Shown here piece after piece: positions 1 to 11,187 of a DNA stretch of 64,000 nucleotides. Numbering within the stretch: position 1 is the first letter of the stretch; every line of letters begins with the position of its first letter. The notes beneath the pieces were generated by a model that ran no database searches, was not told where the DNA came from, and worked only from the letters and a program-made list of their open reading frames with translations. Both the position numbers and the translations under genes were made by a program. The stretch is from contig CM019064.1 in NCBI GenBank assembly GCA_009667805.1, forward strand, positions 387,128,049 through 387,192,048, read 5' to 3'. The stretch comes from Leptobrachium leishanense. Taxonomy: Eukaryota > Chordata > Amphibia > Anura > Megophryidae.

Positions 1-290
1 GTTATCCATATATTATGTGCATATGAATTGTATTTTTCTAATGAAAAAAATTATAGGTCCCTTTTTGGCACTTTGTTTTATTAAAAATAAAATATTATCA
101 AATTCTGTTTAAGATACTATACTATTCTGTTTAAGATACTTGTTAACAATGTTTCAAATTACAATTTTGTAAATATTTATAATTATAATTGTCTGTGATT
201 AAGATCATGTTATTTGGACATTGTTATGTAGTGGGTTGTCACATTATGTGTATAGTGTTTATTCACCAAATAAAAAGATGATGCTAAATG
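1..290 (+). other. 3' UTR end of an upstream keratin copy (unit 0)
   Basis: This stretch aligns by eye with the end of the 3' UTR of copy A (about 12471-12720) and more loosely with copy B (about 30680-30940). All three share the block around GTAGTGGGTTGTCAC followed by a polyadenylation signal AATAAA (here 269-274) in the context TTCACCAAATAAA. It is therefore the 3' end of a fourth keratin unit whose coding exons lie left of the window. That the unit is coding is inferred from the paralogues, since no exon is visible. Confidence 0.7.
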
Positions 291-372
291 CAGATTGCTA
301 TTCTTCTGTAATTGAATTTATACACTTTAAAGTAGAGTGGTCAGTCATGCCACCTCTAATGTAGGTGTTTAA

Positions 373-1627
373 CCCCATTCACTACCAAGTGTTTTTCCAA
401 AAAGATTGTCAGGAACCAGGGATTTTTTTGATCATTTTAACCCCTTTACTACCAAGTGTTTTTTGAATGGAAAAAAATGCTGTCATAGCATTTATTTGAA
501 ACATGGGATGTGAAGTTAGCAATTGAATATATGGTAAAATAGAAGTTTCGCACATAAATTGTTATTCTGAGAGTTAAAACATTAAATAATGTTAATTTTT
601 CATACATTTGTTTATCCTTTACAGAAATATTGTTGAAATGTAAGATTTTGACCTCTAGATGGTATCCCTTATCTTACACAATTTCAATCAAGGTCTGTAT
701 TATTATCATACAGGCAGAAACGATCTCTGTGTTAGATATAGTAATTGTGATAAAGATAAAAAATAAAACAAGTGAGATCTCCTGCTTATGGTGATTTGTA
801 GTGAACATAATAACATTATTTGCAATTTGGCTTCCAAAAATACCAATAGAATATAAAAAGAATATCTGTATGTTGCATAATGCCTGTATATGGAAATTAC
901 AGTAGCAGTCATTATAACCACTTAATCTTATCCCTGTATGACATTGAGTGACCCTAGAGCTCTCCCTGTATTTTTCCATATCCTTGGTAGCTGTAATGCA
1001 GCAGTAATCTATTTGAACTTTTTGTTGCAGTGAGGATTGAGTTTGCTATTTGCAACTGTTCCTATGTCTTTCCAGGGGGCTTGAAGAGACATAAAACAAA
1101 TGTTATTGTTTTTCCACCGGGGGCACACTAATGTTGCTTTAAAATGGTGTGAAAATTGTCTTTCGACATGCTAATGAATGATTTTCAATGCATTACAATG
1201 CAAAATCGAGATAATTAATTATAAATTAGTTAATTAATTAATCATACAGTAAGAAAAGTTTGGGAATATTCCCAGTAGATTCCTTACTGTAATAACCTAT
1301 TTGGCAGGGAGCTGGTGCAATTTTCTGACCAAATGGAGCTACAGCAGATAGACCTGCAGCTCATGGTTCCCTGCATCGGCTGCTAAAAGCCTGATATGTC
1401 AGGACATTTTTCAGACAATTTTAAAATTTTTAGCTCTTTGGACATTATGACCACAGGCCTTAAACTTTGGGAGCACCATCGGCAGCACAAAAGCAAACAA
1501 AATTAGTTTGCAGAAAACGAGTTTCATTTGCTTTTGTCCTTCAGAGCTGCAGATCAAGATAACTCAATATCAGGATCTGATGCTGCTTTTGAGGCTTCGC
1601 GTTATCTCGATATCGGTAGTGAAGGGG
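373..1627. mobile_element. TTAA-flanked non-autonomous DNA element
   Basis: The element is flanked by TTAA at 369-372 and 1628-1631. Its ends are imperfect inverted repeats (ACCCCATTCACTACC on the left; the right end read in reverse gives ACCCCTTCACTACC). Copy A carries a shorter, internally deleted version at the paralogous site (12803-13266), while copy B has an empty site near 31010. TTAA target duplication is typical of piggyBac and Kolobok elements, and no transposase is present. A second ACCCCTTTACTACC end near 440 suggests nesting. A related internal sequence lies inverted at about 31230-32010. Confidence 0.65.
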
Positions 1628-1631
1628 TTAA

Positions 1632-3340
1632 TTACTTCCACTATGCAGATAACAAATTGATATACATTTTTCAGTTAGTATTGGCATATTAATGATTACT
1701 GAGTTCGATTCAATGAGAACACATTGGCTTAGAAGGTACTTTGCAGAAAAAGAGTTGGGTTGACAAAAATAGTAAATAATGGGGAGATCTACAATAAATA
1801 AACACAAATACACATAATAGTGCAGTACAATAGGCAATCAATTATATAGCCCCCTAGGACCTCACTCATATGTAGGATGTTAATATCAGGCATATCATGT
1901 TACCACTCTATGCTTCCCCGGCAGTCCTTCTGTTCGCACCCGCTGGATACAGGATCCACAGGATAGACTCCACCAGATATAACCACATGGATAATTTATT
2001 GATAACACAGTTAAAATATTCCAATACATTTCATCTGTTTAGGGATGTGCACGCCATTTTTTTTTTCGGTTCATTTTGTTGGGGGATTTTTCGACCCGTT
2101 TGTTTCGGGTTGTTTCCATTTCGTTTCAGTTTGTTTCATTTCGTCATTTCGGGTCAATTCGGCAGTCTGTTTCAGTGGGTTATTTCATTTAATTTTTTTT
2201 CCCGTATTTGTGAGTAATTTAATTGTATTTTGGATTGATTTGTATTTATTTTTATGAGTTATTTTGTTTTTTATTGGTTATTTATTGGTTGTTTTAGAAT
2301 AGGAAACGATTACTTCCAATAAAATTAAAGTCTCCTTACTTATTTATATTTTTTAGGATTTTTTGGCCATTTTTCTGGAATTTTTGAGTGAAAGTTTAGG
2401 TTTCCTAACTTATTGTAAAGAAACTAGGCTTTTTTTCACCATAGCTTTCAATGTCGAAAAAAATTCCCGTGTTTATTAAATATTTCTAAAACCGTTTATT
2501 ATTTTCAATTGCAGCAAACAGCCATTTTATTTATTTATTTGTTTAGGATTCTTTTGGCATTTTTCAGGATTTTTTTGGCTAATCTGTAGGTTTCCTAACT
2601 AATTTGAAATGTATCCCGAGGTCTGTTTTTTACTTTGCTGAAGGCTTACAGCTGGATTATTTTCTTACAGTCCGTATGTGTTCAGCAATGAATTTTGATA
2701 CAATACATTTTGTCAGTACCATGGATAGTAACAAGCCTGCCATTATCCATGGTCCTGATAGAAAAAGATCGATAATATGTTTCACCATCGGTGACTGTCC
2801 ATGGTTCTTATCTGAGTCAGAACCATGGTCAGTAGCCGAATGTGAAACATATTATCAGTTCGGGACAATTTCGCTGCCACCGAAGGACCCGAATTGCAGT
2901 CATCTAATGCGAACTGCACTGTATTTCGCTTGCAATTCGCAAATGTTTGGCGAATTGACAGCTTTGTGAACAGCAGAACTGCCACAAAATTCACATTTCG
3001 GTGCAATTGGAGGGAATTTAATGCCGGTGAGGCGTACTAGTACGTCCGCTTGCCAGCTGCTGTGGTGGCCATGAGCAGCCTAAATTCAGCCCATACCTCG
3101 GCAGCTAATGACACACGCCTTGCACCAACTGGTGGGCATGCCTGTTGCGGCGCATAGACGCCATTGGGGTGTGCTATGCTGCCCTCATGGTGTTCAGTAC
3201 CACACAGTGCGGGGACAGCATAGTAAGGCCAGCGACGGTAAGAGATTAACCCAATGGGAGGAAAGCTCTCCTCCTGGTTTGTTGTATTTTTTGTCTTAAG
3301 ATGACACTTCCTGTTTTGCTTAGTAAAGTTTGAGTGCTGC
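1632..3340. other. Intergenic, no gene seen
   Basis: 1632-1840 is the unit 0 flank paralogous to 13271-13480. 2037-2600 is T-rich degenerate repeat. 3010-3260 contains a CGTACTAGTACG palindrome next to TTTAATGC and resembles, in inverted orientation, 29040-29310. The short open frames here have no recognisable domain. Confidence 0.5.
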
Positions 3341-3493
3341 CCTATTGGTGTAATAGATATATATATATTTTATTTATTTATAAAGGATTTTACCAGGAAG
3401 GATACATATATATTCACAACGCAGGATGCACTCCAGGACTCATATATTGAAAAATAAAAAAATCTTTATTAACGCATTTACATGTTAATCAAA

Positions 3494-3524
3494 CGTTTCG
3501 GCTCCATCTGAGCCTTTATCAAGG
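3494..3524 (-). repeat. Hammerhead-like repeat motif, degenerate
   Basis: Read on the minus strand, a TTGATAA core is followed by a perfect GGCTC/GAGCC hairpin and then GAAACG. This is the order of hammerhead-ribozyme core parts (CUGAUGA, stem II, GAAA), but two core bases are wrong, so activity is not expected. It lies next to a LINE tail-like stretch (AAAGGATTTTACCAGGAAGG, about 3384-3403) that recurs near 35832. Confidence 0.4.
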
Positions 3525-3959
3525 TAAACAACTAAACAAACAAAATAATATTTATACATTTAGAACAAATTGGTTAACTCACCTTACCACCTCCTCCTCG
3601 AGTCCACACCAAACACACCCTCCCAGTCCAGAAGAGACGTGATGGCCAAAAACAATCTGATACACAAATGTTTTAAAACATAAAATTTGATGCATGTTGC
3701 ATCAAAAATAACAGGTATATATATATTAAAAAATACATATAACATAAAACAATACTCAAAACATAATGACAACAACAAAATAATATGAAAAAAATACAAA
3801 GACAATTAAAAACAATCTGGAGAGACATTCAAACTGCAAAAAAAAGGTTGCAGCAAATTGACCAAAATAGCACCATGGCCTAAATAAATGATTGTGGAGT
3901 AGTAAATGTAGAACCGGGCAACATATGGTTGCATGTAACACAATTGGTACATCTGTATC

Positions 3960-4470
3960 AACCATTTCTCAGTGGTGTTAATTTGTTCCAGAAGCGTGCT
4001 TTTAATCCAAAACACTCTTACATCAAAGCGAATTTCCCCATAAGAAATAATGGAAACTCTGACGATTGGTTCCACAACCATTTATTCATATGAAAAAGGA
4101 TTACAGTAATACAAAATACTGTACAGAATAAAGTAAAAATAAAAGAGAGAGAGAATTGTGCAGGACGTTTATCAATATCTGTTGGGAGGGTTTCAGCACG
4201 TCCAGTGTAATGTGCGATACTATTACGCATGTTACACAGTGTGGCCCTCCCCGTCGAGCTGCCAGAATGCTGCGATGTACGCAGGCAGGAAAGGTGACCA
4301 TGGCCTCAGTTGTGACGTGACGTTTGGCAGACAAAGCATACGTTCTTTGACATCGCTTGTATATCAAGACATCGCTTGCATATCAAAAACAAAATTTATT
4401 AAAAAAAAAAAAATTGTTGCTCTTCTTGCAAAAAGCTCTCAAACCAAGTTACTCTCAATCCAAGGTTTTA

Positions 4471-4475
<5 letters not shown>
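3960..4475. repeat. Possible Tigger-like DNA transposon remnant
   Basis: The stretch contains AAGCGAATTTCCCCATAAG and, near the other side, repeated CATCGCTTG-TATATCAA motifs. These remind me of non-autonomous TcMar-Tigger elements. No transposase frame and no clear target duplication are visible, so the assignment is tentative. Confidence 0.3.

Positions 4476-4502
<27 letters not shown>
4474..4502. repeat. (TA)n microsatellite
   Basis: About 14 consecutive TA dinucleotides. Confidence 0.9.
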
Positions 4503-4505
<3 letters not shown>

Positions 4506-4640
4506 TGCGTTATTTCACAAATAAAATTAATCAGATCATTCAGCAATAAGACATTTCTAAAACGCATAAAGTTAAAATGTACATCCTCCAGTAATAAGTC
4601 ATACAGAAAGTCATTTGCAATGTTTTCATGTCAGCATCTT

Positions 4641-5375
4641 TTAGGACTCTGCTGAAATGCTCATCCAAGCACTTATTAACTCCCGCCTTGACTACTGTAA
4701 CCTCCTCCTCTCTGTCCTTAAGAGATCCAAGATTATCCCTCTGCAGTCTGTTATGAATGCCTGTGCCAGGCTCATCCACCTCACCTCCCGCACCTCTCAC
4801 ACCTCACCTCTTTTGTCAATCTCTACACTGGCTTCCTGTCTCCTATAGAATCCAATTAATTATACTGGTGCTCACATACAAAGCTCTCTATAACCGCGCC
4901 CCTGCCTACATCTCCTCCCTTATTAGCAGGTACATCCCATCCCGACCACTTCGCTCTGCCAATGATCTGATGCTCTCAGCTTAACGTACCCTCACCCCCA
5001 ACTCCACACTTCAGGGCTTCTCCCGAGCTGCCCCCTTTCTATAGAACTCCCTCCCCCACACCATCAGACTCTCCATGTCTCTTTAGTCCTTCAAGAAGTC
5101 TCTGAAAACACATTACTTTAGAGAAACCTATCATCTCACTCCCTAATGCCCCTCTGTTCAATTCCTACTGCATTTTCCCACACATGCACTCCACTATTTC
5201 ACATTCTCTATTAACCCTCACCTAGTGTGTCACCCCTATCCTCTTAGATTGTAAGCTATTGAGCAGGGTCCTCTCAAATACTGTACTGTTTGTTGAACCT
5301 GTATGTATATTTGTTGTTCTGCCTCCCATTGTACAACACTACGGAACTTGTTAGCGCTTTTTATAAAAACTTGTA
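4641..5375 (+). mobile_element. L2/CR1-like LINE, 3' fragment, in the 5' flank of copy A
   Basis: The translated frames shift against each other but together read as the C-terminal end of a CR1/L2-group reverse transcriptase. One has ALINSRLDYCNLL, followed by LHWLPVSYRIQ, LTYKAL and APAYISSL. The end resembles the tail of such elements (CTACGGAACTTGTTAGCGC). At the matching place copies B (about 23395) and C (about 57105) run straight from the CAGCATCTTTA block into the conserved promoter. The fragment therefore inserted into copy A only, about 150 bp upstream of its TATA box. It is frameshifted and 5'-truncated, hence dead. Confidence 0.8.
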
Positions 5376-5389
5376 ACGGTAACTGTAAA

Positions 5390-5621
5390 ATGAAGTAATC
5401 TGACAGTAAATGCATTTACCTTTGATGCTGTAGGTGTGTTGATGTTTTATTTCTGTGAAATCATACATTAATATGCTGCTCTTAGCCGCCAATAACATTA
5501 TTTCTGGCAGAGTGTTACCACCCAAGTGAAGTATAAAAGCATCCAGTGTGTGTCCAGAAGACGTGAATCTCTTGCACAGATTGTACATCTCTACATCATC
5601 TCCGCAGTGAGAAGAAGCATC
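5390..5621 (+). promoter_or_regulatory. Conserved promoter and 5' UTR of keratin copy A
   Basis: This block is nearly the same in all three copies, far more conserved than the sequence upstream of it. It contains CCAAT at 5489-5493 and TATAAAA at 5532-5538, about 40 bp apart, followed by a 5' leader ending in AGAAGCATC just before the ATG. The start of transcription should lie about 25-30 bp after the TATA box (inference). The LINE fragment directly upstream cuts this block off from older upstream sequence. Confidence 0.8.
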
Positions 5622-6062
5622 ATGTCTCATAACTCCATCCTGGGATCTTCTGGACACTTCAGCTCCTGTTCAATGGCGTCAGCTAAACACGGGAGCTCAA
5701 ACTACAACACATCCTCTCCCTCCTCCAAACACGTGGCTGCCACCACTCACAAGACAACGCAATGCTTTAGCAGCCATAGCGCCCACAATGTCAGTTCAAA
5801 AGGACCCAAGATCTCAGTGGGAAGTGGCCATTGTGGGAAAAGTAGACATGGACCTGGAAATGGATCTAGCCATGGTATTGGAGGAAATGGCTACAGATTT
5901 GGGGGATCTGGTCACTCTGGAGGCATCACTCAAGTTACTGTGAACCAAGGTCTCCTGGCTCCTCTCAACCTGGATATTGACACAAACATCCAAAGAGTGA
6001 GAACACAGGAGAGGAATCAGATTACGGGACTCAATGACAAATTTGCTTCTTTTATAGACAAG
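5622..6062 (+). CDS. Copy A exon 1: head and start of coil 1A
   Basis: 147 codons, ending in FASFIDK with donor AAG|GTGAGA. Compared with B and C the head lacks a His-Lys pair after GSSG and carries several changes such as GHSGG for GCSGG. Confidence 0.9.
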
Positions 6063-9000
6063 GTGAGATTTATGTGCCATAGGTTACTATGAATATACAG
6101 TATATATTCTTACAGCTTTTGTTATATATTCTTAAAGGGATGTGAAGGGGAGAAAAGTCATTCCCATGCTATTTAGATATATATTTAGCATATTAAATGT
6201 TATGAATATGTGGGGTTAATCCAGGTGTTTTGCGGGTTTCGGGGAGCGTTCGTCGGGTTTTGCGATGAGTGTTCGACGGGTTTGCAGCGGCTTTTCCCTG
6301 CACTACGACGGCCCTGTGGTGCTTGCTGAATACACCACAGGGTTGCCGAAATAGGATCACCGAATCGCACCGAATTGAAGAGAACGAAAAGTCACCGAAC
6401 GTGCGGTGACTTTTCGATTCTCTTTGAATAACCCTGATTTTATATTAAATGTTATGAATATATATGTACTTTCAAAGTATTTCTTTAGATGCTGTGCATC
6501 AATAATAACATGTTTTCAGGTCCTTACCAAATGCTGAATTAGTGTAGCAGCTATGTTGTTATATTGAAAAATATAGCAAATAAGCAAACCTTTAAAATAA
6601 ATAATTAATTCTTACTATAGTTTTTAAAATATAATTGGGTTAAGGTGTCACCTAACAGCTTATAGGTTTCAGTACTTGCATTTCTAATTTGTCTCATATT
6701 ATACGATTTTTTGTTATGAGGGAAAATTTGATACCTTAATTTGCGTTGTATTTATATTTACATAAATGTATCTGATTTCTGGCAAATATTATTTATATAT
6801 TTCAGTAACAGTAAAACGTGAATATTGTTTTGATTTAGGTGAGATTTTTGGAACAACAAAATAAAATGCTGGAGACAAAGTGGTCTTTATTACAAGATCA
6901 GCAAACTTCCCGTGTTCAGACTGAACCTCTGTTTGAGGCTTTTACTGGTAACCTCAGGAGACAACTGGAAAGTATGGGGTGTGAGAGAGGACGTCTGGAA
7001 ACTGACAGGAACAGTATGGAGCAAAGCGTAGAAGAACTAAGGAGAAGGTATCTTGAACAAATCTATGCAGAGATACCATACAACTTGCAATCTATACTAT
7101 TTGAATTCAGATTTAGAATCTTCAATAATCATCTGAATTCAATCACATGAATGTTACTTGAGGTCCTAATGACCAGTTTATTAAAACTTATAATTATTCC
7201 GATGCCGTTTGGAAAGTCAGTCTGTGCTGCTTTATATTGAACACTTTTCTGTTGATCACTTGCTATTGTTTACTGTTTTATATGCTGCGGAGTGTGATTT
7301 TTTATTTATCCTCAATATTGTAGGTATGACGAAGAAGTGAACAGACGAACAGCTGCAGAGAATGAATTTTCTGGTTTAAAGAGGGTGAGTGGAAAGTATA
7401 ATAGTTGAGGTATGTTCTTTTTAAATGTAACTTTTCAATGTCATCTTACTGGACGTTTGTTTCTCTCCCCCAGGATGTAGATGCAGCTTTTATGCACAAA
7501 GCTGAGTTACAAGCAAAGGCTGATTCCCTGTCTGATGAGATTAACTTCCTGAGGACTCTTTATGATGCGGTAAATACATTTTCAAATGACGCTTTTGCTT
7601 CCTTTTCTAGTTTGTGCAGTAGTTAGTAAATCACTTGTTCTTACAATGTTATTGCACAAAATGGTGACCTAGATGGATTTGATGACACTACATACTGTGT
7701 TGTTGATCTTTATACTGCTGGGATATGAACCATAATTTTTTTCATCGAGTGTCTTGCAGGTTGTGACAATGTTTCCTCTAAAATTACACAATTAATTCGG
7801 ACTTTCTCCTGATAAGTTTCTGTTGTCTAATCTACAGAAGTCATTTTTCTCCGACAATGACCACTTTCTAATCTATCGTAGATACTCAAATATAGCGCGT
7901 CCCAAATATAACACGATGGATAGATATTTATTATGGAAATGAGAGAATACTCAAGAATAATTAAACAATTAAAATCCTTTGAGTTTCTGTTAACACAGTC
8001 AGGCTCCCCCTCAGGTCACAGTGCTCTGCTCTAGAAAGATTGTAGTTGCTACCAAGTATGAAGCTGCCGGCCATACGTCGTCTTTACTTGCGATAAGATC
8101 GCAGGCGGAGCGAGGTTACTAACGCAGAGAATCATTCACCAATAACCAGCATGCAAGGAGGAGTAGTTTTCTGACCTCCTTCTCCAGCAGGCAGGCTCAT
8201 CCACCGCGTTGTCTGCCGATAGCCAGCCCCCCCCCCGATCGAGCTCCTGACCTCAATGCAGAGGCACTGCGCAATTCTCCTTGCGCAGCACGTCTGCAGT
8301 GATGTTAGGATGTGGGCAACAACGGGGTGGGGCTGGCTATGGCAGATGACGCGGTGGATGAACCTGCATGCATCCTGGAGCCAGAGGTCAGAAAACTACA
8401 CCTCCTGGCGTGCTGCATGAAGTGTGCGGAGCGAGGATGCATTTTCGGTTTTAAGCCAATCTTGAATCATTGGCTTACACGGAGCGTATCCTCTGGCCGT
8501 GATGGATCCCACCTCTCCCAAAACTGGGAGTTTCTGAATTGTTTGCTGCCGTCAGGGAGCCTGCATTCACTTAAGGGAGACTGTCAGAACTTCTGGGAGA
8601 GGTGGGATCCCCGAGCAAGTCAAGATTTTTCTAACAAGCAATGCAGATGTCTCGATTATAACCCCTACAATTTTAAGGTAAGTTTTTGTCACCAAAATCT
8701 AGCGGTATACGTGAGTATCTACAGTAATTAATTCATGACGTGTAAAATATGTCTGCAGGGCAGAGTCTGCAAGTATTTTCACTAGATTAAAACCAGAGAA
8801 TACAAAATATTTGTTCTTTGATATTTCTAGGAAATATCACAGCTCCAGGGTCAGATCTCAGACACCTCGGTGGTCGTGTCCATGGATAACAGACGTGATC
8901 TGGACCTGGATCGAATCATTGGTGAGGTCAGGGCTCAGTATGAGGACATTGCTAACAGGAGCAGAGCTGACGCTGAGGCCATGTACCAGTCACGGGTGAG

Positions 9001-11187
9001 AGGACGATATGGAAATCTCAAATGGCTACTTTTATTAGTAAAAAATGAATAACCACATGTGTCTTAAACTTTTATCTAGTTTGCGGAGCTTCAGACAGCA
9101 GCATGGAGAAGTGGAAACAATCTGCAGAGCAGCAGAGATGAGATCTGTTCTCTCAACAGAGCCATTCAGAGTCTGAGAGGAGAGATTGACAGTGTGAAGG
9201 CCCAGGTAATAAATACAAAAAACAGGAATACTTTAAGAACTGTGGAATAGTGTGACATATGCTATATGTCATGAAATTTGACCATGATTAAACCAGTTTG
9301 AAACCAGTGACAATCACAAATACAGGTTTAATTGCAACCTATTTAATTATCACATTCACTGTTATTCTAGCGCTCAGGCCTTGAATCCACTATAAACGAG
9401 GCTGAGGGACATGGAGAAGCAGCTGTGAGGGACGCCAAGGGCAAACTTTCTGAGCTGGAAGGTGCACTGCAGAAGGCCAAGCAGGACATGGCTCGCCAGC
9501 TGCGAGAATACCAGGAGCTGATGAACGTGAAACTGGCTCTGGACATTGAGATCACCACCTACAAGAAGATGCTGGAAGGAGAGGAGGGCAGGTGAGTGCA
9601 ACATCCATCAAATGGTTCTTACACTGTATTAAAACTTTAAATTGCTTTCAGAGTCAGACAGGACTCTTTGATTGGCCCTGGCATGTAGAAAGCCAGGACA
9701 GGATCAGGGTAGATATAAGTTCACCCGTCATACTTATCTACTGGACACCTTCATCTTGTGATGGCAATGGCACAGCTATCTGAGGTCCAATAAGGGCTGC
9801 CAGCATTTAACTGTCAGGTGAGATCAGAAAAGCTGTCCTATAGGAGTCAGGCAATGGCAGCTCCCAGCACTGAGCATAATGTCTTGCTTTTAGGCTGGGG
9901 TGGAGGCAGATGAGCCGACAGCGATTGGCCAGATCCATTACAAATTGTATGCTGAAGAACTCAGATCTTTTGCGTTCCCGAATGGTCTGTCCAGCCATAG
10001 TGCTACCTTTACTTGTAGTGCTACCTGTACTTAATTAAGCTGACACCATATAGCTCTCTGAAAGATACGTATTTGCCATTTAAGACAGAACATCTAAAAA
10101 TGCAAAACCATCACCTGCCAATCGATCTGCTCAGAATCAGACCTTAGAATCAGAATTAAAGGTTGTTGTTGTTCGGTAAAGGGTTTTTAAAAGTAAATTA
10201 TTTTAAATCCAAATGAAACAATCTGCAATTATTGTTATTAAATGTGGGACAATCATTAAGTCGCTCGTTATGTTTTATTTCAGACTGGGATCACACGATT
10301 CAGTTAATATATGTAAGTAAAATAATATTTTTACAACTTAATAAAAGTCTTTAAAGTCCAGATTGCGGACTCCAGCTCACTTTCAGCACTTCATTCGTCA
10401 AGTTTCTGAACCAGTTACAATAGGACAGATAATTTTTTTCATATAGGAGAGAATGAGAACAAAAAAGATCCTACACTCGTTTATAGATACGGAGCTAGTG
10501 ATGTAGGAATAGTCTCTATCAATGTTATTTTAAATGCTGCTTCTATAGATATACATATCCCTCTGCACATCCACAACAGCCAAAACCATAGCAAAATAGC
10601 ATAAAACATGGTGAACACACGATGTACATAACATACTCCATCCAACCACGTACAAAAGGTGGGGAAAGCCATTAAATCACAATAGATCAGAGGACCATTA
10701 ATTAAGACAATCCACAATAGGGAAACATTTCTTTCCTTCGTCAGAACACTTAGAAAAAGGGCGCTTTTTATTATTTTATTGTTACATAGTATGTCATATG
10801 AACATAATGATATGCTTTAAAGTGCTTTGCAAACAACAGAATGTAGAGAAAAAACAAATTCACAATGTGATTATATAATTACACGCGTTTAAAATACATT
10901 TTAATGTAAATATATTCAGTATAGCATACGACACCTTAGTAGCAATTTCTGGAGGTTTCATAGCCTGATAATTGTTTATTAGTAGTTTTAATTAGCTTTC
11001 TAATTAGTCGTTGTTATGTTTGACAGCCGTGCTTCACTCCAGCACTGGGGGAAAACATTGCTCAGGTGGATCGTCCCACGGTGTGAGTGGCAATAATTCT
11101 AAGGGAGGATTCGGCGCCAGCAGTGGGAAGAGCTCCAGCCATTTCTCTACAAGCAAACACAGCTCTGGACATGGTCACCATTGCTAA
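5622..11187 (+). CDS. Type II cytoskeletal keratin, copy A (nine exons, intact)
   Basis: Exons: 5622-6062, 6839-7047, 7324-7384, 7474-7569, 8831-8995, 9080-9205, 9371-9591, 10284-10312, 11027-11187 (stop included). All introns are GT-AG, and together the exons encode 502 residues without a break. A His/Ser/Gly-rich head (1 to about 129) leads into the rod (about 130-436). The rod opens with [20 protein letters not shown] (helix initiation motif) and closes with [10 protein letters not shown] (helix termination motif). The tail (441-502) is again His/Ser/Gly-rich and ends GHGHHC. Exon sizes match type II keratins. The product should pair with a type I keratin to build 10-nm filaments in epithelial cytoplasm. 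The ATG at 5622 is used because the upstream in-frame ATG at 5526 overlaps the TATA box. The gene order and orthologue cannot be named from sequence alone, so no symbol is given. Confidence 0.93.
6214..6436 (-). mobile_element. CAGGG-ended DNA element fragment in intron 1 of copy A
   Basis: The right side ends GAATAACCCTG and matches, in reverse orientation, the start of the element at 59291; the left side is truncated. The 20-bp sequence ATATTAAATGTTATGAATAT stands on both sides (6190-6209 and 6442-6461). Confidence 0.7.
6839..7047 (+). CDS. Copy A exon 2: coil 1A, L1 and part of 1B
   Basis: 209 nt from acceptor TTTAG|GTGAGATTT, starting [15 protein letters not shown] and ending in phase 2 at AGAAG|GTATCT. 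Confidence 0.92.
7324..7384 (+). CDS. Copy A exon 3
   Basis: 61 nt, encoding [20 protein letters not shown]; donor GTGAGT. Confidence 0.92.
7474..7569 (+). CDS. Copy A exon 4
   Basis: 96 nt, [18 protein letters not shown] through to LYDA, after a CTCTCCCCCAG acceptor. Confidence 0.92.
7878..8722. mobile_element. Non-autonomous DNA element in intron 4 of copy A
   Basis: Absent from intron 4 of B and C, which are about 395 bp against 1261 bp here. The outer ends are inverted repeats GTAGATACTCA and TGAGTATCTAC. The interior is a long imperfect palindrome (arms about 8148-8235 and 8324-8418). No clear target duplication and no coding capacity are seen; superfamily unknown. Confidence 0.65.
8831..8995 (+). 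CDS. Copy A exon 5: linker and coil 2
   Basis: 165 nt, with the family hallmark [20 protein letters not shown]; donor CGG|GTGAGA. Confidence 0.92.
9080..9205 (+). CDS. Copy A exon 6
   Basis: 126 nt (42 codons), [16 protein letters not shown] through EIDSVKAQ. This is the exon that lost a base in copy B. Confidence 0.92.
9371..9591 (+). CDS. Copy A exon 7: coil 2 end and helix termination motif
   Basis: 221 nt, including [20 protein letters not shown] and [11 protein letters not shown]. Confidence 0.92.
10284..10312 (+). CDS. Copy A exon 8: start of tail
   Basis: 29 nt between TTTCAG and GTAAGT, encoding LGSHDSVNI. It is a little shorter than the usual ~35 nt, but frame and splice sites agree in copies A and B. 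Confidence 0.85.
11027..11187 (+). CDS. Copy A exon 9: tail and stop
   Basis: Starts after GACAG, reads [15 protein letters not shown] onward and ends SSGHGHHC with stop TAA at 11185-11187. All 161 nt are identical to exon 9 of copy B. Confidence 0.9.

Noticed and set aside
5526..5621. Possible N-terminal extension of the keratin from an upstream in-frame ATG (likewise at 23533 and 57239)
   Set aside because: That ATG or its equivalent overlaps the TATAAAA box, and the translated extension has no keratin character. The ATG at 5622 (MSH...) is the start.
8312..8731. 139-residue frame in intron 4 of copy A
   Set aside because: Falls inside the palindromic DNA element; no domain, and absent from copies B and C.
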